Shown here piece after piece: positions 52,165 to 61,351 of a stretch of DNA of 64,000 nucleotides; the first letter of the stretch is position 1; every line of letters starts with the position of its first letter. Origin of the DNA: Cohnella rhizoplanae (GTDB lineage: Bacteria > Bacillota > Bacilli > Paenibacillales > Paenibacillaceae); contig NZ_CAOJCN010000002.1 in the NCBI RefSeq assembly GCF_948329515.1, positions 123,740 through 187,739 of the forward strand, written 5' to 3'. The notes beneath the pieces are model-generated. The model saw only the letters and a program-made list of their open reading frames with translations, was not told where the DNA came from and made no database searches. The translations under genes were made by a program, and so were the position numbers.

Positions 52165-54186
52165 ATGAGCGACAAGCTGACGGAAGAGGCGGTGCGGAGA
52201 GAGCTCCGCAACCGCCGCCACTTCAGCATTCGTCTGAACTTTTTCTTTTTCACCGTATTCGGATTGTTCTCGGTCCTGATCATTCGGCTTGCTTACCTGC
52301 AGTTCGTCGACGGGCCGAGCCTGAAGCAGCAGGAGCACCAGATGGCGACCAAAAACGTGTCGATCCCGCCGATCCGCGGCAACATTTACGACGCGACGGG
52401 ATTTCCGATCGCGTACTCTACGTCGACGCAGTCGCTCTACTTTACGCTGGAGCCGGGCACCAAAAAGGATGCCGGACTCGCGCTGGCCTCGCGCATCGAG
52501 GCGGTGTTCAAGCAGTATGGGGATCCCGCGGAGGAGCCGCTCACGGCGGCGGAGATTTTCGAAGACATGGACTTCGGGGGCAAGGTTCACTATCCCTTCC
52601 AGCAGCGGCGGATCAAGTCGGGGCTGACGGAGAAAGAGATCGCCTACTTCAGCGAGCATCGCGACCAGTTCGAGGGCGTCGACATCGTCGAAGAGAGCAT
52701 ACGCCAATACAGCAAGGATCGCGTGGCCACCCAGCTCGTCGGCTATATGAAGCAGCTGTCGGGCGCGACTTCGCTCGATTTTTACAAAGATATCAACGAC
52801 GAGCAGGACGATCCCACGCTTAAGTACCTGGATACGGAGGATGTCGGCTTCGACGGTCTCGAGCTCATGTATCAGACCGAGCTGCGCGGGCGCAACGGCC
52901 TCAAGTCGTATCCGGTCAATAATCAGAGTCAGATCATCGGCCCGATGGAGCTGACCAAGCCCGTCAAGGGAGACAATCTGTTCCTGACGATCAACAAGGA
53001 CGTGCAGCTGGCGACCCAGACCGCGATCACCGAGCATCTCCAGAAGATCCGCACGTCGAACAACAAGCAGGAGCGCGCTCCCAACGCCAAGACGGGATAC
53101 GCGGTGGCGATGGAGGTCAAGACGGGCAAGGTGGTCGCGATGGCGAGCATGCCAGACTACGACGCGAACATGTGGCAGGGCGGCATCAGCGCAAAGAATT
53201 ACGAGCAGTTCCAGTTCTACCTGAGCAACGGCGCGATCCGCGAGGTCCAGGCGCCTTATGAGGACGAGAAGGAACGCAAGAAGCATCCGTCCTCGCTCGT
53301 GAATCTGGGCTCCACGCAGAAGCCGCTCACGATCCTGCTCGGCCTGAACGAAGGCTTGATCACCACGGGCTCGACGTTTCCCGATCCGGGCTACTTCGAG
53401 TTCGGACGCGAAGGCCACGAGACGAGGGTCCGCAACGCGGGCAGCGCGGCGAACGGCACGTTGACGCCTTCCTCGGCGATCGCCCACTCCTCCAATGCCT
53501 ACATGGCGGGCATGGTGGGCAACAGGCTCTATATGCGGGACGGCACCAAGGGCCTGGACGTCTGGGACAAGTACATGAAGGAATTCGGGCTCGGCGTGAA
53601 GACCCAGAGCGGGTTGCCCGGCGAGTCCAAAGGCTCGGTCAACTATTATATCGAGTCCAAGCGCGGCAGCGCCCAGTCTGCGCTCATCTACGCGTCGTTC
53701 GGGCAGCAGGGCCGCTACACCGCGCTGCAGCTGGCGCAGTACGCGACGACGCTCGCGAGCCGGGGCACGCGCCTCAAGCCGCAGTTCGTCGAGCGCATCG
53801 AGGACACGGACGGCAACATCGTGCAGAACTACAAGGCCCAGGCGCTCAATCGGATCGACTTCCCGTCGAGCTACTGGCAGACGATCGAGACCGGGATGTC
53901 GCAGGTCAAGGTGCAGGGCTTCGAAGACTTCAAGTATTCGTTCCGGCGCAAGACCGGCACGTCTGAGCAGGACGTCGGCGGCGGCCGCGTCGAGAACGCG
54001 GTGTTCATCGCCTACGCGCCGGCGAACGATCCCAAGCTCGCGGTCGCGGTCGTCGTGCCCGAGGGCGGCTACGGCGGCTGGGGCGCGGCGCCGATCGCGC
54101 GCAAGATCTTCGACGCGTACGACGCGGCTGTAGGCTTGACGGATGCGGGGCCGGCGAAGACGGATAAGACGGCGACGGGGAATTGA
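52165..54186 (+). CDS. Class B penicillin-binding protein (first paralogue)
   Basis: The protein (673 aa) is a peptidoglycan transpeptidase of the PBP2/MrdA type with an N-terminal membrane anchor (about 23-45), a dimerisation region and a transpeptidase domain. Catalytic motifs are Ser383-Thr-Gln-Lys386, SSN at 442-444 and KTG at 596-598. The ATG at 52165 follows CAGGAGG. It is clearly paralogous to the PBP at 57895 over its whole length, including the NRRHFSIRLN start and the GGYGGWGAAPIARKIFDAYD end. Confidence 0.93.
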   Translation: MSDKLTEEAVRRELRNRRHFSIRLNFFFFTVFGLFSVLIIRLAYLQFVDGPSLKQQEHQMATKNVSIPPIRGNIYDATGFPIAYSTSTQSLYFTLEPGTKKDAGLALASRIEAVFKQYGDPAEEPLTAAEIFEDMDFGGKVHYPFQQRRIKSGLTEKEIAYFSEHRDQFEGVDIVEESIRQYSKDRVATQLVGYMKQLSGATSLDFYKDINDEQDDPTLKYLDTEDVGFDGLELMYQTELRGRNGLKSYPVNNQSQIIGPMELTKPVKGDNLFLTINKDVQLATQTAITEHLQKIRTSNNKQERAPNAKTGYAVAMEVKTGKVVAMASMPDYDANMWQGGISAKNYEQFQFYLSNGAIREVQAPYEDEKERKKHPSSLVNLGSTQKPLTILLGLNEGLITTGSTFPDPGYFEFGREGHETRVRNAGSAANGTLTPSSAIAHSSNAYMAGMVGNRLYMRDGTKGLDVWDKYMKEFGLGVKTQSGLPGESKGSVNYYIESKRGSAQSALIYASFGQQGRYTALQLAQYATTLASRGTRLKPQFVERIEDTDGNIVQNYKAQALNRIDFPSSYWQTIETGMSQVKVQGFEDFKYSFRRKTGTSEQDVGGGRVENAVFIAYAPANDPKLAVAVVVPEGGYGGWGAAPIARKIFDAYDAAVGLTDAGPAKTDKTATGN

Positions 54187-54233
54187 TTCGGGAGCCGTCT
54201 TGGTTCAAGCAAATGCAAATCGCAGGAACGAAT

Positions 54234-54290
54234 AGCTCCGCCCGCCGACCGGCGCCTCTCGCGAGAACCGGCCGTCGGGCGGGGCTTTTT
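54234..54290 (+). terminator. Strong terminator after the first PBP gene
   Basis: AGCTCCGCCCGCCGACCGG (54234-54252) pairs with CCGGCCGTCGGGCGGGGCT (54268-54286), followed by TTTTT. Confidence 0.92.
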
Positions 54291-54415
54291 ATATGGCTTT
54301 CCTTTACAATGACGCCCAACTACAATACGATATTTGGCGAAAACGAATGATCGTTTAATGCCAAACGCGCCCAATGGGCTGCGGCGCAGCAGATGCGGAA
54401 CGGAGGAATCGGTCG

Positions 54416-55120
54416 ATGCGCGAAAAAGTGATGGTGATCGAGGACGAGCGTAAAATCGCCGAGGCGATCGCCTATGCCCTCCGCAGGGAGGGCTATGAGG
54501 TCGAAGTGGTCCATGACGGCGGCGAGGCGCTTGCAAGACTTAGCTTATTCGCCCCCGACGCCATGATCCTGGACGTGATGCTGCCCGGCCTGGACGGCTA
54601 CGATATTCTCAAGAAGCTGCAAAGTAAAGGGCGGATCGGCGTCATCATGCTGACGGCCAAGGAAGATATCGTCAACAAGGTACTCGGGCTGGAGCTGGGC
54701 GCGGACGACTATATGACCAAGCCGTTCGACATGCGGGAGCTGCTGGCGCGATTGAAGTCGCTGCTGCGAAGGATGCAGGCGGCCGGAGAAAAAGAGGAGC
54801 CCGTGCAGATCGAACTGGGGGGCGTCGCGCTGCATATCGGTAAACGGCGGGCGACGGCCGGCGGGCGGCAGATGGACCTGACGCCCAAGGAATTCGATCT
54901 GCTCGCGCAGCTGGCCGCCCGGCCCGGTCAAGTATTCACGCGGGAGCAGCTATTGGACCTGGTGTGGGGAATGGACTTTGCAGGCGGTACGCGGACCGTG
55001 GATATCCACGTACAGCGGCTGAGAAAGAAGCTTGGCGCCGCGTTTAGCGAATTGATCCAGACCGTGCACGGGATCGGTTATAAAGCCGCGGGAGGCGGGG
55101 GCTTTGAGAATCAGCATTAA
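54416..55120 (+). CDS. OmpR-family response regulator
   Basis: The protein (234 aa) has a receiver domain with Asp10, phospho-acceptor Asp53 in MILDVMLPGLDG and Lys in the MLTAKED region, and a C-terminal winged-helix DNA-binding domain with RTVDIHVQRLRKKLG. The ATG at 54416 follows CGGAGGA. It overlaps the sensor kinase gene by 17 bp, so both form one system. Confidence 0.94.
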   Translation: MREKVMVIEDERKIAEAIAYALRREGYEVEVVHDGGEALARLSLFAPDAMILDVMLPGLDGYDILKKLQSKGRIGVIMLTAKEDIVNKVLGLELGADDYMTKPFDMRELLARLKSLLRRMQAAGEKEEPVQIELGGVALHIGKRRATAGGRQMDLTPKEFDLLAQLAARPGQVFTREQLLDLVWGMDFAGGTRTVDIHVQRLRKKLGAAFSELIQTVHGIGYKAAGGGGFENQH

Positions 55121-56570
55121 AATCAAAACGAGCGTCTTTCTGGCCGCGCTGCTGCTGTTGACGGTCATCGTCATGAGTCTGCTCGTGCTGCAGGGGATTC
55201 AGAAAAACCAGCGCGCGCAGGTCGAACAGTATCTGGCCCAGCAAGCTTCTACGGCGAACCTATACTTGCTCCAGTCGCTGATGACCGGGTCGATCAAGGT
55301 GCCCGAGACGTATCTCTCGTCCAAGGGAGAGGAATTTGCCGGACAGCTGGAATGGATCAGCGGACAGACCGTCGAGCTGTACGACCTGGCAGGCAAGGCG
55401 CTGTTTAAAAACCGTTCCGGCACGCTGTCGGACGGCATCCGCCGAACGCTGGCATTCGCGCTGGACGATAAGACGGCTTACTTGGTCGAAGGAAACGCGT
55501 TATATTACCTGGCTCCCCTGCGCGTCGGCGACGAGCAGGTAGGGGTCGTACAGTTCTATTACGATCTGGCCGGGAATGCCGTTTTTTACGATCAGATCAA
55601 GAGGCTTTTTGTATATATCGGCGCAGGCACGTTTTTTCTCAGTTTTATTTTGGCTTATATCTATTTTAATTCTCTCTCCGGCGGCATCATCAAGCTGAAC
55701 CGCGCGGTGAACCGGATCAGGGAGGGCAGCTATGACACGATCCGTCTCAGGCGGAAGGACGAGATCGGCGAGCTCGGCGAAGGGATCCGCATGATGAGCG
55801 AACGCATCCGGCGCACGATCCGGGACAAGGACGAGGAACGCGAGAAGCTGAAGCTGGCGGTCGACAAGCTGTCCCGGCTGGACCGGCAACAGAAGCAGTT
55901 CATCGGCAACGTCACGCACGAATTCAAAACGCCGTTAACGTCGATCAAAGCTTATCTAGACCTGATGGACATGTATCCGGACGACGAGGCGCTGCTGCGA
56001 ACGGCCAAGACGAATATCGAGGGCGATACGCAGCGCTTGTACGAGATGGTCGAAAAGGTGCTGCAGTTGTCCGCGCTGGAGAAATACGACTTTGAGTTCA
56101 ATAAGGAAAAGGTGGATGTGCGTCATGCGATCCGGTCGGTGCTTGGCAGCCTGAAGGGCAAGATGGACAAATTCGGCCTCCGTATGGAAACGGATCTGTC
56201 GGAGGCGACGGCGATAGCCGACGGCGATAGCTTCACGATCGTGCTGGTGAATCTGCTGGACAACGCCATCAAGTACAACAAGCCCAAGGGGCGCATCGGC
56301 GTCAAATGCGAGGAGCGGGACGGGCAGGTCGTCATCGAGATCGCCGATACGGGCATCGGCATTCCGCCAGCCGTCGCGCATAAAATATTCGAGCCTTTTT
56401 ATACGGTGGACAAGAACCGGTCCCGGGAAAGCGGCGGGGCCGGACTGGGACTCGCGCTGGCTAAAAGGTATGCCGAAACGCAGGGGGGCTCCATCGCGCT
56501 CGTGCGATCGGATGCGGAGGGGACGACCTTCAGAATCGCGTATCCGGCTTGGGGCGGCGGAAGCTCTTAA
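55104..56570 (+). CDS. Sensor histidine kinase
   Basis: The protein (488 aa) has two membrane helices (about 9-29 and 173-195) around an extracellular sensor of ~140 residues, then HAMP, a dimerisation helix with phospho-acceptor His272 in NVTHEFKTPLTS and an ATPase domain with NLLDNAIKYN, ADTGIGIP and GAGLGLALAKRY. The TTG at 55104 is preceded by GGGAGGCGGGG. Its neighbours suggest it monitors the envelope; the signal is unknown. Confidence 0.93.
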   Translation: MRISIKIKTSVFLAALLLLTVIVMSLLVLQGIQKNQRAQVEQYLAQQASTANLYLLQSLMTGSIKVPETYLSSKGEEFAGQLEWISGQTVELYDLAGKALFKNRSGTLSDGIRRTLAFALDDKTAYLVEGNALYYLAPLRVGDEQVGVVQFYYDLAGNAVFYDQIKRLFVYIGAGTFFLSFILAYIYFNSLSGGIIKLNRAVNRIREGSYDTIRLRRKDEIGELGEGIRMMSERIRRTIRDKDEEREKLKLAVDKLSRLDRQQKQFIGNVTHEFKTPLTSIKAYLDLMDMYPDDEALLRTAKTNIEGDTQRLYEMVEKVLQLSALEKYDFEFNKEKVDVRHAIRSVLGSLKGKMDKFGLRMETDLSEATAIADGDSFTIVLVNLLDNAIKYNKPKGRIGVKCEERDGQVVIEIADTGIGIPPAVAHKIFEPFYTVDKNRSRESGGAGLGLALAKRYAETQGGSIALVRSDAEGTTFRIAYPAWGGGSS

Positions 56571-56670
56571 ACTGTGATCAAATTCGATAACTTTGTTTAC
56601 AATTTCGAAATATCCGGCCGTACTTTATCAACAATCGGTTGGTAAATTGTATGGCAAGGAGGCGATTCAA

Positions 56671-57783
56671 ATGAAGGCAAATCGAATCAAAAACGCGGTC
56701 GTCGTTCCGGCGCTGCTGATGGCGCTCGCCGCATGCAGCGACCAGGAGGCCGGCAACCGGGAGGTCATCAAGGAGCCGGGCAAGACGATAACGGTGATCG
56801 ACAGTGCCGGCCGGGAGACGGGCGCGCTCGATATCTCCATAGACGCGATCGAACCTCACGAGCACGTCGCGATTACCGATTGGCTCGACGACGAGACGGC
56901 GGTAGCGATCAAAGCCAATGAAGCGTTAGGCAAGATGAGCTTGGCGGAGCTGTCGGATGCCTATCCGCGCAGCCTGTACCGGTACCATCTCGGTACCAAG
57001 GCCTTCGAGCCGCTCGTCGAACGGAAAGACGCGTTCTTAGGAGACGGCGAGCTGTCTCCCGATCGCAAGCATCTGCTCTACAGCGAATACTCGCTGGGCG
57101 ACCCCGCGTATCATGTACTGAACCTGGAGACGATGAAGTCGTTCGCCATCGCCGGAGGTCCGACCGCGGGCGCGATGAGCGCGCACTGGACCGACGACGG
57201 CAAGGCAATCGGCGCCGCCTACGGCGGCGGGGCCTACACGGCGAGCCCGGACGGGCAGATCGAGGCGGTAAAAGGCCTTCCCGCAGAAGGCTTGATCATC
57301 GTCCGCCAGATGAAGGGCAAGATCTACTACAACGCCAACGCGGACGAATCGCTGCACATGCTGGATCTGGCCACGAACAAGCGGACCGCTTTGAATCTTG
57401 CGCGCGTATCGACGCTGCTGCCTTCTCCGGACGGCAATCAGATGCTGGCGCTGCAGTATAACGATTCCCAAAAGACATTGACGATGTACGACGCCGACGG
57501 CGCTCATCCCAAAGTCATAGCCCAAGGCACGGAACTCGGCGGCGTCTCCTGGTCGCCGGACCAGCGGCTGATCGCTTATAGCCTAAAGGGGGCTGCGGGC
57601 GGAACGAGCGGGAATGGCCTGTATGTTTACGACCTGCTGACCGACAAGGCTACGCGGATCGCGGTGGACGTCGAGAACGCGCAGACGGCGTGGAGTCCTT
57701 CCGGCCAAGCGCTGGCTTATGCCGTATGGGACGGCAGCGAGTTCGACAGCAGCATCGTGCGTCTGACGCTGGGGGTTAAGTAG
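56671..57783 (+). CDS. Lipoprotein with beta-propeller-like repeats
   Basis: The protein (370 aa) has a lipoprotein signal ending LLMALAAC (Cys22), then repeats with SPDRKHLLYS, SPDGQIEAV, SPDGNQMLAL, SPDQRLIAYS and SPSGQALAYA, a pattern of TolB/WD40-type propeller blades. It probably sits on the outer face of the membrane and may bind a partner or ligand for the adjacent sensor kinase. That link is inferred from gene order. The ATG at 56671 follows AAGGAGG. Confidence 0.82.
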   Translation: MKANRIKNAVVVPALLMALAACSDQEAGNREVIKEPGKTITVIDSAGRETGALDISIDAIEPHEHVAITDWLDDETAVAIKANEALGKMSLAELSDAYPRSLYRYHLGTKAFEPLVERKDAFLGDGELSPDRKHLLYSEYSLGDPAYHVLNLETMKSFAIAGGPTAGAMSAHWTDDGKAIGAAYGGGAYTASPDGQIEAVKGLPAEGLIIVRQMKGKIYYNANADESLHMLDLATNKRTALNLARVSTLLPSPDGNQMLALQYNDSQKTLTMYDADGAHPKVIAQGTELGGVSWSPDQRLIAYSLKGAAGGTSGNGLYVYDLLTDKATRIAVDVENAQTAWSPSGQALAYAVWDGSEFDSSIVRLTLGVK

Positions 57784-57894
57784 AGAGGTCATTTTCGCCC
57801 GCCGGGGCATTCCGGAGCAGGTCGTCCGCCCCTGCTCCGCGACTCTATTTGTGCTAGAATAGGAGGGAGTCCGAGCCGGGAGGGAAGCTTCGAG

Positions 57895-59943
57895 ATGAAC
57901 GCCCAAGTCAAGACAGAAGAGCAGAAAAAAAAGGAATTCCGCAACCGCCGCCACTTCAGCATCAGGCTCAACGTTTTTTTCATGCTCACCTTTCTCCTGT
58001 TTTCCATGCTGATCGTCCGGCTCGCTTATCTCCAGTTCGTAGAGGGCCCGAGCCTCAAGGAGCGCCAGACGAGCCTGATCACGAAGGGCGTATCCATCCC
58101 GCCGATCCGCGGCAACATTTACGATTCCAAGGGACTGCCGATCGCGTATTCGATCTCGACCCAGTCGCTCTACTTTACGCTGAAGACGGGCATGAAGCAG
58201 GACACGGCGGAGGCGCTCGCGGCCAAGCTCGTGCAGCTGTTCGGACAATTCGGCGACAAGACGGCGAAACCGCTGACCGCGGAAGACGTCGTGAAGGCGA
58301 TGGACGTCAAGGGCAGGACGCATCTGCCGTTCCAGCAGCGCCGGATCAAGTCGGGACTGACCAAGGAAGAGATCGCCTATCTCAGCGAGCACCGCGACGA
58401 GTATCCGGACATCGAGATCGTCGAGGAGAGCATCCGCCAGTACAGCCCCGATCGGGTCGCGGCCCAGCTGGTGGGCTATATGGCCAAGATGAAGGGCGCC
58501 AAGGAGAATCTCGACTTTTACAAAAAAATTAACGAAGACCAATCGGACCCCGTGCTGAAGTATCTGGACACGGAGGATGTCGGCTACGACGGCATCGAGC
58601 TCATGTACCAGAAGGAGCTGCGCGGCCAGAACGGCTACAAGTCCTACCAGATCGACAGCATGAGCCGGATCGTCGGCGACATGAAGCTGACCAAGCCGGT
58701 CAAGGGACAGAACCTGTTCCTCACGATCAACCGCAACGTCCAGCTTACCGCGCAGCAGGCCATCCTCGACCAGATCGCGGCGACCCGCGCCTCGACGGTC
58801 AAGACGCTCAAGGACGCGCAGCCGACGACGGGGTACGCGGTCGCGATCGAGGTGGCCACGGGCAAGGTGGTGGCGATGGCGAGCATGCCGGACTATGACA
58901 CGAACATCTGGCAGGGCGGCGTCAGCCAAGAGGAACTGGACGCCATCACGCCGGCGATGGGCAACGGCGCGATCCGGGAGGTATTTCCGCCGTACGCCGA
59001 TCCCAAGGAACGCTCGCAGCATCCGACCTCTCTCGTACCGCTGGGTTCGACGCAGAAGCCGCTGACGATCCTGACCGGACTGATGGAAAAGGTCATCACG
59101 CCTTCGTCCAGTTGGACGGATCCGGGCTATTTCCAGTTCGGACGCGACGGCCAAGCGGAAGTACAGAATGCGGGCCGTGCCTACAACGGCTCGCTCACGC
59201 CGACCAAGGCGATCGCCAAGTCCTCGAACGCGTTCATGGCGAAGATGGTGGGCAACGAGCTCTATCTGCGCAAAGGCAAAAAAAGCGTCGATATCTGGGA
59301 CCAGCACATGAAGCAGTTCGGTCTCGGCGTGAAAACCGGCAGCGGACTGCCGAAGGAATCCCCGGGCATCGTGGATTACTTCACGAGCGCGACGCGGGAC
59401 AGCTACCAGTCCGCGATGATCTACGCTTCCTTCGGACAGCAGGGCAAGTACACGGCGCTGCAGCTCGCGCAATATGCGGCGACGCTCGCGAGCCACGGCA
59501 AGCGGATGAAGCCGCTGCTCGTCGATCATACGACGGATGCGGAGGGCAACGTCGTGACGACGACGAAGCCGGAGGTGCTGAACGAGGTCAAGCTGCCGGA
59601 TTCATACTGGAGCACGATCGAGAACGGCATGGCGCAGGTCAGCGTGCAGGGCTTCGAGAACGTGCGCTACGACTTTTACCGCAAGACCGGCACGTCCCAG
59701 CAGCAGGGTGTCGGCAAGCGCAAATTCGTGGAGAACGCGGTCTTCATCGCCTTCGCCCCGCAGGATAAGCCGAAGCTCGCGGTCGCGGTCATCGTGCCGG
59801 ACGGCGGTTACGGCGGCTGGGGCGCCGCGCCGATCGCGCGCAAGATCTTCGACGCCTACGACGCCGAGGTCGGCCTGACGGACGCGGGTCCGAGACCGCC
59901 GCTCGGGACGAACGCGGCGATCGACATGACGCAGCAGCCTTGA
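57895..59943 (+). CDS. Class B penicillin-binding protein (second paralogue)
   Basis: The protein (682 aa) has the same architecture as the PBP at 52165: a membrane anchor, a dimerisation domain and a transpeptidase with Ser385-Lys388, SSN at 443-445 and KTG at 597-599. The two are collinear throughout. The ATG at 57895 follows GGGAGGGAAG; an extended -10-like TGCTAGAAT lies just upstream. The two PBPs frame the two-component system and lipoprotein genes, as after a local duplication. Confidence 0.94.
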   Translation: MNAQVKTEEQKKKEFRNRRHFSIRLNVFFMLTFLLFSMLIVRLAYLQFVEGPSLKERQTSLITKGVSIPPIRGNIYDSKGLPIAYSISTQSLYFTLKTGMKQDTAEALAAKLVQLFGQFGDKTAKPLTAEDVVKAMDVKGRTHLPFQQRRIKSGLTKEEIAYLSEHRDEYPDIEIVEESIRQYSPDRVAAQLVGYMAKMKGAKENLDFYKKINEDQSDPVLKYLDTEDVGYDGIELMYQKELRGQNGYKSYQIDSMSRIVGDMKLTKPVKGQNLFLTINRNVQLTAQQAILDQIAATRASTVKTLKDAQPTTGYAVAIEVATGKVVAMASMPDYDTNIWQGGVSQEELDAITPAMGNGAIREVFPPYADPKERSQHPTSLVPLGSTQKPLTILTGLMEKVITPSSSWTDPGYFQFGRDGQAEVQNAGRAYNGSLTPTKAIAKSSNAFMAKMVGNELYLRKGKKSVDIWDQHMKQFGLGVKTGSGLPKESPGIVDYFTSATRDSYQSAMIYASFGQQGKYTALQLAQYAATLASHGKRMKPLLVDHTTDAEGNVVTTTKPEVLNEVKLPDSYWSTIENGMAQVSVQGFENVRYDFYRKTGTSQQQGVGKRKFVENAVFIAFAPQDKPKLAVAVIVPDGGYGGWGAAPIARKIFDAYDAEVGLTDAGPRPPLGTNAAIDMTQQP

Positions 59944-59978
59944 TTGACCGACCTAGCGGGCGGGATGCCGCCCGCCGC

Positions 59979-60026
59979 GCCCCGTTCAGCCGCAGCGAAG
60001 CGGCGGGACGGGGCTTGTCGTTTTTT
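59979..60026 (+). terminator. Intrinsic terminator after the second PBP gene
   Basis: GCCCCGT (59979-59985) pairs with ACGGGGC (60008-60014) above an inner CCGC/GCGG stem, followed by TTGTCGTTTTTT. Confidence 0.75.
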
Positions 60027-60099
60027 ACCCCCTTATTATGTTAGAATGACTTAGATTGCAAGCAGGCTGCGGCCGACATCAGAAGGAGTGGTAGGCTAG

Positions 60100-60843
60100 G
60101 TGGTCAAGTACAAGCTGCTGGCGCTCGATCTGGACGGGACGCTGCTGAACGACAGGCAAGAGATCAGCGATACCAACAAGGAATGGATCCGCAAGGCGAC
60201 GGAAGCCGGCGTGACGGTCATCGCATCGACCGGCCGGGGATTCCCGACGGCGCTGCCGATCGTGGAGCAGCTCGGGCTGGACTCGCCGATGATCACGGTC
60301 AACGGCGGCGAGGTCTGGTCCAAGCCGCACAGCATCCACAGGCGCGTCTCTCTGGATACGGACAAGATCATGAAGCTGCACATGCTCGCGGAGCGGCTGC
60401 CGGTCGCGTGGTTCTGGGCGTATGCGACCGACGGTATCTACAACAGGGAACAATGGGTAGACGATACGTATTCGCGCACGTGGCTCAAGTTCGGCTACTA
60501 CGACGAAGACGCGTCGGTCGTCGCCAAGCTGTGGGAAGAGCTGCTGACGTGGGAAGGCCTCGAGCTCACCAACTCGTCGCCGTTCAACATCGAGGTGAAT
60601 CCGAAGGGCGTGACCAAGGCGACGGCGATCGAAGAGGTATGCCGCATGATCGGCTGCGACATCTCCGAGGCCGTAGCCGTCGGCGACAGTCTGAACGACC
60701 TGGCGGCCATCCGCGCAGCGGGTCTTGGCGTCGCGATGGGCAATGCGCAGGACGCCGTCAAGGCGGAAGCCGACGCGGTGACGGGCACGAACAACGAGCA
60801 CGGCGTGGCGCAAGTGATTCAAAACTATATTTTAAAGGCGTGA
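60100..60843 (+). CDS. Cof-type HAD phosphatase
   Basis: The protein (247 aa) is a HAD-superfamily hydrolase with nucleophile Asp10 in LALDLDGTLL, a STGRGFPTALP motif and the Mg2+ site GDSLNDLAAIRAAG. It is the Cof/IIB type that dephosphorylates small sugars or cofactors; the substrate is not visible. The GTG at 60100 follows AAGGAG. Confidence 0.92.
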   Translation: MVKYKLLALDLDGTLLNDRQEISDTNKEWIRKATEAGVTVIASTGRGFPTALPIVEQLGLDSPMITVNGGEVWSKPHSIHRRVSLDTDKIMKLHMLAERLPVAWFWAYATDGIYNREQWVDDTYSRTWLKFGYYDEDASVVAKLWEELLTWEGLELTNSSPFNIEVNPKGVTKATAIEEVCRMIGCDISEAVAVGDSLNDLAAIRAAGLGVAMGNAQDAVKAEADAVTGTNNEHGVAQVIQNYILKA

Positions 60844-60850
60844 TCTCCGA

Positions 60851-61330
60851 ATGGATATTCTGGGCTGGGTGCTTGTCATCGCGTTGTTCGCGGTCGGTCT
60901 CGCGGGTGCCGTCTATCCGATTCTCCCGGGAGCGCTGGCGATCTACTTCGCCTTCTTCGTCTACGGCTGGTTTTTCTCGTTCGAGCCGTTCGGCTGGTGG
61001 TTCTGGAGTTTCCAGACGATCATCGTCATCATTCTGTTCATAGCGGACTACGTGGTGAATGCCTGGGGCGTCAAGCGCTTCGGCGGATCGAAGGCAAGCG
61101 TCTGGGGCAGCACCATCGGCGTCATCATCGGTCCGTTCGTCATTCCGGCCTTCGGCCTGATCATCGGCCCGTTCGCCGGCGCCTTCCTCGGCGAGCTCGT
61201 GAGCGGATCGAATATGAAGAAGGCGCTGCTCGTCGGCTGGGGCTCGCTCGTAGGCTTGTTCACCAGCACGGTGGCGAAGATCGTCTTCCAGGTGGCGATG
61301 ATCGTCATCTTCTTCATCTGGCTAATCTAG
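60851..61330 (+). CDS. DUF456 family membrane protein
   Basis: The protein (159 aa) has four or five hydrophobic helices, with LAGAVYPILPGALAIYF, ADYVVNAWGVKRFGGSK and GPFAGAFLGELVSG, the pattern of DUF456. The function is unknown. It starts 8 bp after the HAD stop and is probably co-transcribed. Confidence 0.88.
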   Translation: MDILGWVLVIALFAVGLAGAVYPILPGALAIYFAFFVYGWFFSFEPFGWWFWSFQTIIVIILFIADYVVNAWGVKRFGGSKASVWGSTIGVIIGPFVIPAFGLIIGPFAGAFLGELVSGSNMKKALLVGWGSLVGLFTSTVAKIVFQVAMIVIFFIWLI

Positions 61331-61351
61331 CGATAGGAATGATACCCGTAC

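Noticed and set aside
51858..52823. Frame running from array D into the PBP gene
   Set aside because: It begins in repeat units, lacks a ribosome site and overlaps the PBP in another frame.
59112..59768. Second-frame proteins inside the PBP gene
   Set aside because: Arg/Gly-rich shadow translation without start signals.
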